Source: CALMAK01 sp964392265 (GTDB lineage: Bacteria > Patescibacteriota > Saccharimonadia > Saccharimonadales > Saccharimonadaceae). From it: DNA of 19,378 bases. Positions 15,348 to 19,378 of the stretch are shown piece by piece. How positions within the stretch are numbered: the stretch's first letter is position 1; every line of letters begins with the position of its first letter. The DNA lies in the NCBI GenBank assembly GCA_964392265.1, contig CAYMOS010000007.1, positions 1 through 19,378 of the forward strand, in the 5' to 3' direction. The translations under genes and the position numbers were made by a program. A model generated the notes under the pieces. It ran no database searches, was not told the DNA's origin, and saw nothing but the letters and a program-made list of their open reading frames with translations.

Positions 15348-15728
15348 ATGCTCGCAATTCGTTTGCAACGTATCGGTCGCAAGGGATATCCTGTGTACCG
15401 TCTGGCTGTCCAGGAATCTCAGCGCCACCCATCAAGCGGTCGCGTGGTTGCCTATGTTGGTAGCTATAACCCTCACACCAAAGAAGTAAACATCCAGGCT
15501 GAGACGGCTCAGAAGTACCTGGATAACGGCGCACAGCCAACTCCTCGTGTGGCAAAGATTCTGGCTGGTGCCGGCGTCAAACTGCCTAGCTGGGTCAAGA
15601 CTGCCGCTACTGACAAGCAGAAGACGATTAAGAACGTCGAAAAGCTCCGCAAAAACCAGCCAAAAGAAGAAGCCCCTGAAGAAGTGGCTGAAGAGACGAC
15701 CGAAGAAGCTACCGAAGCTGCAGAGTAA
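15348..15728 (+). CDS. rpsP: Ribosomal protein bS16 with acidic tail
   Basis: A 126-residue bS16 of the 30S subunit. MLAIRLQRIGRKGYPVYRL and the following VGSYNPHTKEV segment are diagnostic. The core ends near residue 90. The remainder is a tail rich in Glu, Ala, Thr and Lys (about 105-126) not found in the E. coli protein (82 residues). AAAGGAA lies about 12 nt before the ATG. It has its own promoter and terminator. In many bacteria rpsP is followed by a KH gene, rimM, trmD and rplS. Here the KH gene follows, no rimM is present in the window, and trmD is displaced by about 1.5 kb. Confidence 0.95.
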   Translation: MLAIRLQRIGRKGYPVYRLAVQESQRHPSSGRVVAYVGSYNPHTKEVNIQAETAQKYLDNGAQPTPRVAKILAGAGVKLPSWVKTAATDKQKTIKNVEKLRKNQPKEEAPEEVAEETTEEATEAAE

Positions 15729-15745
15729 ATTGTTCGATTCTTTAT

Positions 15746-15780
15746 GCACGGGCCCGTTTGATAACGGCCCCGTGTTTTTT
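15746..15780 (+). terminator. Terminator after rpsP
   Basis: GCACGGG-C-CCGTT pairs with AACGG-C-CCCGTG around a short loop, followed by TTTTTT. Confidence 0.88.
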
Positions 15781-15847
15781 ATTTGGGTGCGTGCTACAAT
15801 AAGAACACGATATCAGTGAGAATGACCGAAAAGACATGGAGGGCAAT

Positions 15848-16252
15848 ATGTCGACAATAGACCAGCAATTTATAGAATATATCGTAAAATCACTTGTAGG
15901 ATACCCCGACGATGTCGTTGTTGAACGCATTATTGACGAAAAAGGCGTGTTATTGACGCTGACGGTTAATCCCGAAGATCTCGGTCGGGTGATTGGCAAA
16001 CGTGGGATTACGGCGCAGAGTCTGCGCACGCTACTACGTGCATTGGGCACTAAGAATGATGCGAGGTACAACCTAAAGATCGTTAATAATGATGATGACC
16101 GTGAAAACTATACCATCTCATCTGATGATACTGCTGACGAGCCTGTGAAAAACTCATCAGATGAAGGTGTGGAAAACGACGAATCGGACGAGTCAGATTA
16201 CGCGAAAAAAGCTCGAAAAGAGCTTGCAGAACTCGACGACCTCGATATATAA
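15848..16252 (+). CDS. khpA: KH-domain RNA-binding protein (KhpA/YlqC type) with acidic tail
   Basis: A 134-residue protein. Residues 1-80 form a single KH domain like KhpA, with the GxxG loop GKRG at 50-53 in GRVIGKRGITAQSLRTLL. KhpA proteins are about 75-90 residues and bind RNA, often together with a Jag/KhpB partner. Residues 81-134 are an added, highly acidic extension (clusters such as NDDDRE and NDESDESD). I start at the second ATG (15848) because GGAGGG lies 5 nt before it; the ATG at 15836 would place that SD inside the coding sequence. TACAAT at 15795-15800 with TG before it is the likely promoter. The position after rpsP matches the usual order. Confidence 0.88.
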   Translation: MSTIDQQFIEYIVKSLVGYPDDVVVERIIDEKGVLLTLTVNPEDLGRVIGKRGITAQSLRTLLRALGTKNDARYNLKIVNNDDDRENYTISSDDTADEPVKNSSDEGVENDESDESDYAKKARKELAELDDLDI

Positions 16253-16335
16253 TAAACATTAGTTCAAAGACATGAACTGCGAGAAAGCTCTATGCGAGCA
16301 ACTTTTATAAGAGTTGAGAGCCTTATATGTCTGAG
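16253..16335 (+). other. Structured 3' region of the khpA transcript
   Basis: No ORF. It can fold as AGTTC/GAACT, then GCTCT...AGAGC enclosing CAACT/AGTTG, with GCGAG repeated twice. It leads straight into a terminator. No known RNA family was recognised. Confidence 0.3.
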
Positions 16336-16365
16336 AAACCACCCATTGTTTTTGGGTGGTTTTTT
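16336..16365 (+). terminator. Terminator after khpA
   Basis: AAACCACCC/GGGTGGTTT with a 9-nt loop, then a T run. It separates khpA from the GC-rich minus-strand genes. Confidence 0.9.
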
Positions 16366-16384
16366 GGTGAAAAAATTGTCCAGA

Positions 16385-16461
16385 AAGTCGAATCGCCCGC
16401 AGTCGGACGCAAGCGTGGGAGTCAGGGATGACTCGACCACGGGCGATTCAACTGCGGGCGG
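16385..16461 (-). repeat. Structured GC-rich element R1 after gene B
   Basis: Nested pairing: GAATCGCCCG (16390-16399) with CGGGCGATTC (16440-16449), CGTGG with CCACG, and GAGTC (16419-16423) with GACTC (16430-16434). An alternative 10-bp pairing joins CGCCCGCAGT (16394-16403) with ACTGCGGGCG (16451-16460). Element R2 has the same plan with different bases. It begins 12 nt after the gene B stop on the minus strand and is followed by TTT and later TTTTTT, so it may act as its terminator. Confidence 0.7.
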
Positions 16462-16473
16462 GTGCCCATGAGG

Positions 16474-16773
16474 TCAGACGGGCTGGCAGTGCTCCTTCTC
16501 GTAGGTGTCAGCCAGCTCGGTGGCGAACACCTTGAATTCGGGCCAGGCGGACGCGACGTTTCGGATCGCGGCCACGACATCCTCGTGGGTGGCGCCACCT
16601 GGGGTGGCGTCGGGGGCTGTTGGGTGAGCCATGGTGTAGAGCGCGTCATCCAGGGCGGATGATCCGGTCTTCACCTGGAGAAGGTAGACCTTCTCGCGAG
16701 TGCTCCCGCAAGCCCCGAATCCGGCAAGAGAGTCGTTACTGTCACCGGTGAGCTGCGTGCTGACTGCAATCAT
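16474..16773 (-). CDS. Gene B: small soluble protein, GC-rich, unknown
   Basis: A 99-residue protein I do not recognise. It is mixed in charge with no membrane helix or signal peptide, and has a Pro/Thr/Ala-rich middle (TAPDATPGGATHED). Two cysteines sit in GFGACGS and near the end (EHCQPV). I start at the ATG of 16773 because AGAAGGAG lies 6 nt before it. An in-frame ATG at 16815 would begin only 5 nt after the -10 box. Codons are strongly G/C-ending, unlike khpA and trmD. It is monocistronic, with a consensus-like promoter and element R1 at its 3' end. Confidence 0.68.
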   Translation of the reverse strand: MIAVSTQLTGDSNDSLAGFGACGSTREKVYLLQVKTGSSALDDALYTMAHPTAPDATPGGATHEDVVAAIRNVASAWPEFKVFATELADTYEKEHCQPV

Positions 16774-16820
16774 TTCGTGCTCCTTCTGAGCCGTGAATTG
16801 TCCCGAAATGGACATAATAT

Positions 16821-16849
16821 ATTATAGCAAAAATAACCATAAAAGTCAA
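16821..16849 (-). promoter_or_regulatory. Sigma70-type promoter of gene B
   Basis: TTGACT (16849-16844), 17 bp, TATAAT (16826-16821) on the minus strand, with TGC before the -10. The -35 hexamer lies inside the outer stem of element R2, which ends gene C. Confidence 0.82.
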
Positions 16850-16916
16850 GTCGCCCGCAGTCGGGCGCGGGCGGGAGCCGGGATGGCTCAACCGCGGGCG
16901 GCTTGACTGCGGGCGT
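16844..16916 (-). repeat. Structured GC-rich element R2 after gene C
   Basis: A diverged copy of R1. The outer stem is GTCAAGTCGCCCGC (16845-16858) with GCGGGCGGCTTGAC (16894-16907), 14 bp with one wobble. Inner stems are GCGG/CCGC and GAGCC (16875-16879) with GGCTC (16885-16889). The competing pairing is CGCCCGCAGTC (16852-16862) with GACTGCGGGCG (16905-16915). Compared with R1, GAGTC/GACTC has become GAGCC/GGCTC, and the outer arms also change on both sides, keeping the pairing. Confidence 0.72.
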
Positions 16917-16927
16917 ATTCCCGCTAC

Positions 16928-17254
16928 TTACTCTCCGATGATACGGAGCTCCAGTCTTCGTCCTCCTTTCAGTTTGAGGGTCACTCGGTTGGGAGGGGTG
17001 GTGAGAGGGCAGGTGCACCGATGAGGGATGACGATGGGGGTTACCTTCTTGCTCGTCTTCACTTCGCTTGACTCCTGACCATGGCGGTCGCACCAGGGTA
17101 GCCCCTCAACCGTTGCCGTCTTTCCGACACCTAGGCGGTCATAGATGGTGACGATGGTGCCGTGGCGCAGCTTTCTGATTTCGTAGGGGAGCTGCCCGGG
17201 TCTGATCGTCTTGACCGTTGGTTGGGACGAGGTTGATTTGGCGGACTTGGTCAT
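16928..17254 (-). CDS. Gene C: small basic protein with Cys/His pairs, unknown
   Basis: A 108-residue protein I do not recognise. The middle (about 32-55, GTIVTIYDRLGVGKTATVEG) looks like strands of a small beta barrel. WCDRH (54-58) and HRCTCP (78-83) place Cys and His residues so that they could bind a metal. The basic N-terminus and lysine-rich segments give a positive charge. GVGKT is not a true P-loop because the first glycine of GxxxxGK is missing. AGAAGGA lies 8 nt before the ATG. GC-ending codons dominate. The promoter is TTGACT, 17 bp, CTTAAT, and element R2 closes the unit. Confidence 0.65.
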   Translation of the reverse strand: MTKSAKSTSSQPTVKTIRPGQLPYEIRKLRHGTIVTIYDRLGVGKTATVEGLPWCDRHGQESSEVKTSKKVTPIVIPHRCTCPLTTPPNRVTLKLKGGRRLELRIIGE

Positions 17255-17314
17255 GGATGACGTCCTTCTGTAGCGGATTGGTGCTGTTCGCTGGGAATGA
17301 GCGATAGCGTATCA

Positions 17315-17343
17315 ATTAAGACAGGTATACGATAAAAAGTCAA
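17315..17343 (-). promoter_or_regulatory. Probable promoter of gene C
   Basis: TTGACT (17343-17338), 17 bp, CTTAAT (17320-17315). The spacing and -35 match genes B and D, but the -10 is weaker. CGTAT/ATACG flank the -10 as a possible hairpin. Confidence 0.5.
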
Positions 17344-17368
17344 TATATAAAGGCCATGAAGACGAAGA

Positions 17369-17440
17369 AAACCCCCTGAAGAGCGGCGAGCGAGAGGAAC
17401 GGTATCGTAACTCTTCAGCAGGTGTTCTTCGAGGGGGTTC
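17369..17440 (-). terminator. Terminator after gene D with two competing stems
   Basis: AACCCCCTGAAGA (17370-17382) pairs with TCTTC-G-AGGGGGTT (17426-17439) as a long stem, followed on the minus strand by TTTTC. Alternatively CTGAAGAG (17376-17383) pairs perfectly with CTCTTCAG (17411-17418). The two foldings share the same 3' strand, as in R1 and R2, although the sequence is unrelated. Confidence 0.65.
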
Positions 17441-17441
17441 C

Positions 17442-17681
17442 CTACTTGTGTGCGTCGGCGACGTGATTGAGGGCCGCGAGTTCGCGTCGCTGCTCCGCGA
17501 GGAGCCGCTGGTACTCGTTGCTGTCAACGATCAGGATGCACTCGGCGCCGCCACTCGTGGCCTTGATGACATAGTTGCCGTCACTGCGCGGGTGAGGGTG
17601 AAGGCGGCCGACACGGTCGACGCCCATCGTCATTCCGCCGACCAGTGACAGGACAATCTTGTTTGCGGCAATGGTGGACAT
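17442..17681 (-). CDS. Gene D: small protein, GC-rich, unknown
   Basis: A 79-residue protein I do not recognise. The second half (NYVIKATSGGAECILIV, then DSNEYQRLLAEQRREL) loosely recalls the end of Phd/YefM antitoxins, where a strand is followed by an EYxRL helix, but no toxin partner is adjacent and I would not rest on it. I start at the ATG of 17681 (GGAG 4-5 nt upstream). An in-frame GTG at 17717 with AAGGAAG upstream would add 12 residues. GC-ending codons dominate. It has a consensus-like promoter and its own terminator. Its promoter lies back to back with that of trmD. Confidence 0.62.
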   Translation of the reverse strand: MSTIAANKIVLSLVGGMTMGVDRVGRLHPHPRSDGNYVIKATSGGAECILIVDSNEYQRLLAEQRRELAALNHVADAHK

Positions 17682-17747
17682 GGTGCTCCAATCATACTCA
17701 AGTAGGGCGACTTTCACCCTGGTACTTCCTTGAGTAAAAGTATCTAT

Positions 17748-17776
17748 ATTATAACAAATATTTACAAAAAAGTCAA
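17748..17776 (-). promoter_or_regulatory. Sigma70-type promoter of gene D
   Basis: TTGACT (17776-17771), 17 bp, TATAAT (17753-17748). The leader then contains TACTCAAG/CTTGAGTA (17695-17702 and 17729-17736), a hairpin that overlaps one of two possible ribosome-binding sites. Confidence 0.83.
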
Positions 17777-17797
17777 TAAATGCGATAATACTAACAG
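17761..17797 (+). promoter_or_regulatory. trmD promoter, nearly leaderless
   Basis: TTTACA (17761-17766), 17 bp, GATAAT (17784-17789), with the ATG only 8 nt further. TAATAC at 17786-17791 is an alternative -10 that would put +1 on the ATG. It overlaps the gene D promoter on the other strand. Confidence 0.5.
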
Positions 17798-18451
17798 ATG
17801 AAAAAGTTCCAAGTCATTACATTATTCCCCGAGATGTTGACGGGTGTCTTTGAGAGCTCCATGATGTGGAAGGCGCAAAAGGACGGTATTGCTCAGTTGT
17901 TGGCAATAGACCTCCGTGATTTTGGTCTTGGCCCGCGCAAGACAGTAGACGATACGCCGTATGGCGGTGGCGATGGCATGTTATTAAAGCCAGAGCCACT
18001 GTTTGCTGCCGTAGAAGCAGCTAAAACAAATGACCCAGGAGCGAAGGTGGTATTGATGACACCACGCGGACAACGCTGGCGACAGGTGACGGCGCAGGAA
18101 TGGTCAGAGACGGACCATGGTTATATTTTTATTTGTGGACGGTACGAAGGGTACGACGAGCGGATTGTCAGCCTGGTTGATCACCAGGTTAGCATTGGTG
18201 ATTATGTGTTGACGGGCGGCGAACTACCGGCGATGACGATGATTGATAGTATTGTCCGTTTAATCCCAGGGGTGTTGGGTGGTGCTGAGAGTGCGGCAAT
18301 CGAGAGTTTCTCAGATGGCGAGACGTTGGAGTTTCCTCAGTATACCCGTCCTGAAGAGTTTCGGGGCATGAAGGTACCAGAAGTTCTCCTCAGTGGTCAT
18401 CATGGCGAGATCGCCAAGTGGCGGCAAGAGAATAGCTTTAAGGCCGAATAG
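17798..18451 (+). CDS. trmD: tRNA (guanine-N1-)-methyltransferase TrmD, short form
   Basis: A 217-residue SPOUT enzyme that methylates G37 of tRNAs reading CNN codons with SAM. The trefoil-knot motifs are clear: TPYGGGDGM (53-61), GRYEGYDER (114-122), IGDYVLTGGELP (133-144) and IPGVLG (156-161), and Arg154 is present. At the position of E. coli Asp169 (DSF) this protein has Glu169 (ESF). FPQYTRP and VPEVLLSGHH follow. The chain stops soon after KWRQENS, so about 25-35 residues of the usual C-terminal helix with RRPDLL are missing. The start follows a -10 box with almost no leader. A very strong terminator follows, so no rplS is in this operon. Confidence 0.95.
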   Translation: MKKFQVITLFPEMLTGVFESSMMWKAQKDGIAQLLAIDLRDFGLGPRKTVDDTPYGGGDGMLLKPEPLFAAVEAAKTNDPGAKVVLMTPRGQRWRQVTAQEWSETDHGYIFICGRYEGYDERIVSLVDHQVSIGDYVLTGGELPAMTMIDSIVRLIPGVLGGAESAAIESFSDGETLEFPQYTRPEEFRGMKVPEVLLSGHHGEIAKWRQENSFKAE

Positions 18452-18456
18452 TCAAA

Positions 18457-18492
18457 CAACTAAAAGACACCCAAAAGGGTGTCTTTTAGTTG
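18457..18492. terminator. Strong terminator after trmD
   Basis: A perfect 16-bp stem (CAACTAAAAGACACCC/GGGTGTCTTTTAGTTG) with loop AAAA. Confidence 0.88.
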
Positions 18493-18654
18493 TTGTGGTG
18501 GATGTCGTAGAGCGAATGTTTTTTAAAAAATGTGTTTGTTTTTGAACGTTCGCTTGTTACGTACTTTACAGGTAAGGGGCGAAAAGCGCAAGCAGATTAA
18601 TAAAAATAACAACACTTTGTTTCTCTTGATAGTCAATGATACACTAAGGGCAGT
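18493..18654. other. AT-rich gap before the membrane protein gene
   Basis: No gene. It contains AGCGAATGTT (18511-18520) facing AACGTTCGCT (18545-18554) across an A/T-rich loop with TTTTTTAAAAAA. A promoter lies at the end: TTGTTT (18617-18622), 17 bp, TACACT (18640-18645), 9 nt before the ATG. Confidence 0.5.
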
Positions 18655-19149
18655 ATGAAGAAGATCGTTGCCTCTTGGCCCGCACCCCCACGTACGAAGG
18701 ATGCAAAGACCGTTTCGTTGTTTTATGCAGGTGTGTTGATTGTCTTTACGGCGGCTCAATTATTTAGTCTCGAGAAATTTATCCCTCTCATCGAAACGTT
18801 TGATCTACCTGGCGAACATACAGGGCGCATCACGGCTGTGCTGTTGGTGACATGCGGGGTTTTGGCACTACCGTTTCTGTTAAGGATGAAGCTAAGTATC
18901 GGTATGCGCTGGTGTAGTATGTTGCTGGGGTGGATTGTGCCAATCATTTGGCTCGTGTTGTCGGTATGGGTGAACAGTACGACAGCAGCGGTTGAGAATG
19001 CCGGCTTCTTGGGGGCAAGCGTTACCCTCGAGCCTGGTTGGTGGGCAGTGTTTGTCTCGGTCGCATTGGTAATTTTGGCAGCATGGTCAGCCTGGGGGTT
19101 GTGGCCAGGTGCCAGGTCTGCCCCTCTTGAGCGTAAGCGTCAGAAATGA
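18655..19149 (+). CDS. Four-helix membrane protein of unknown function
   Basis: A 164-residue protein I do not recognise. Four membrane helices are visible at about 20-38, 57-77, 86-105 and 128-148, with short loops and a basic tail (LERKRQK). The N-terminus (SWPAPPRTKDAK) is cytoplasmic in character. No catalytic motif is seen. The ATG lies 9 nt after a TACACT box, so the leader is only about 3 nt. The tRNA-Gln promoter begins right at its stop codon. Confidence 0.72.
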   Translation: MKKIVASWPAPPRTKDAKTVSLFYAGVLIVFTAAQLFSLEKFIPLIETFDLPGEHTGRITAVLLVTCGVLALPFLLRMKLSIGMRWCSMLLGWIVPIIWLVLSVWVNSTTAAVENAGFLGASVTLEPGWWAVFVSVALVILAAWSAWGLWPGARSAPLERKRQK

Positions 19150-19180
19150 TACAATAGTCTGGCTGTTAATTTGCGAATAT

Positions 19181-19280
19181 TGGGACGTCGCCAAGTGGTA
19201 AGGTGCCAGGTTGTCCGAGCGCGAAGGCGCGAGAGAATAGGTAATCGTCCTGGACCAAAACCTTGCATAGGTGGGCGACA
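19181..19280 (+). pseudogene. tRNA-Gln-like fragment: duplicated 5' half in a long hairpin
   Basis: The first 32 nt, from TGGGACG through the D arm to CCAGGTT, repeat tRNA-Gln (19302-19333) with two changes, and the 3 nt before also match. After that the sequence departs and no T arm is present. It can fold back on itself: GTCGCC (19187-19192) with GGCGAC (19274-19279), AGGTT with AACCT, and GTCC (19213-19216) with GGAC. GGACCAAAACCT (19252-19263) is the exact reverse complement of tRNA-Gln 19329-19340, the anticodon loop and part of its stem. TACAAT at 19150-19155 should transcribe it together with tRNA-Gln. Confidence 0.6.
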
Positions 19281-19301
19281 CGCAGTAATTATCAGCAGTA
19301 T

Positions 19302-19376
19302 TGGGACGTCGCCAAGTGGTAAGGCACCAGGTTTTGGTCCTGGCATTCGGGGGTTCGAATCCCTCCGTCCCAGCCA
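19302..19376 (+). tRNA. tRNA-Gln (UUG), CCA encoded
   Basis: A complete cloverleaf. Acceptor TGGGACG pairs with CGTCCCA, including the U1-A72 pair typical of tRNA-Gln. The D arm is GCC/GGC, anticodon stem CCAGG/CCTGG holds loop TTTTGGT (anticodon TTG), the T arm is GGGGG/CCCTC-like with TTCGAAT, the discriminator is G and CCA is at 19374-19376. Confidence 0.97.
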
Positions 19377-19378
19377 AG

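Noticed and set aside
16385..16916. R1 and R2 as integron attC sites
   Set aside because: Both follow a short gene and are imperfect palindromes of the right size, and GTTRRRY-like words occur, but the R and L boxes are not in the required terminal positions, no integrase is present, and each cassette has its own promoter.
17109..17160. Walker A motif in gene C (LGVGKT)
   Set aside because: The first glycine of GxxxxGK(S/T) is absent and no Walker B or nucleotide-binding fold is visible in 108 residues.
19181..19376. A tRNA-Gln split by an intron
   Set aside because: The downstream copy is complete from acceptor to CCA, so the upstream piece is a separate duplicate. The intervening segment is too short for a group I intron.
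19087..19377. A 96-codon minus-strand ORF at the window end
   Set aside because: It runs antisense through tRNA-Gln and its duplicate. This type of translated product (GFEPPNARTKTW...) is a well-known artefact of tRNA-Gln genes.
1..19378. CRISPR arrays, insertion sequences or phage genes
   Set aside because: No spaced direct repeats, transposase, integrase or phage structural motifs were found. The only repeats are R1/R2 and the tRNA-Gln duplicate.

Overview
The window reads as ordinary chromosome from a small-genome bacterium, most likely a Patescibacteria (CPR) member and probably Candidatus Saccharibacteria (TM7). That assignment is inferred from gene content and style, not from a search. 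Supporting signs are a 48-residue zinc-free L32, a NAD-dependent DNA ligase without its zinc-finger cysteines, a shortened TrmD, an acidic tail on S16 and on the KH protein, tight gene overlaps and start codons placed 6-9 nt after a -10 box. TGA acts as a stop, so the Gracilibacteria-type code is not used.

Layout. 1-975: tRNA-Gly (partial), tRNA-Cys, an alpha/beta hydrolase on the minus strand and tRNA-Leu. 1044-5700: lemA, then htpX, a multi-pass membrane protein and ligA packed in one direction. 5693-7023 minus: an NrtR-like regulator with a degenerate Nudix domain, an RRM RNA-binding protein and tRNA-Ala. 7024-7168: an unassigned run of hairpins ending in a plus-strand terminator. 7318-12872: a MurF-like ligase, a membrane-anchored surface protein and leuS, which carries a complete Nudix domain inside its editing region. 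13413-15728: rpmF, nusB, a Nudix hydrolase, rnc and rpsP, a translation and RNA-processing block. 15848-18451: a KH protein (KhpA type) and trmD. 18655-19378: a four-helix membrane protein, a tRNA-Gln-like fragment and intact tRNA-Gln.

Set into this backbone, all on the minus strand, are four short monocistronic genes: A at 12897-13223 between leuS and rpmF, and B, C and D at 16474-17681 between the KH gene and trmD. Their coding sequence is strongly GC-rich at third codon positions, unlike their neighbours. Yet each has an AT-rich promoter of one design, TTGAC(A/T), 17 bp, then TATAAT (CTTAAT for C), and each ends in a GC-rich hairpin element. The elements after B and C are diverged copies of one structure with compensatory base changes. 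In the elements after B, C and D, two neighbouring segments compete for the same 3' strand. I do not recognise any of the four proteins. This set is the best candidate here for something undescribed.

The other main points are the Nudix domain in LeuRS, the loss of zinc sites in LigA and L32, a Glu in TrmD at the position of E. coli Asp169, and the tRNA-Gln-like transcript, which contains 12 nt exactly complementary to the tRNA-Gln anticodon arm.
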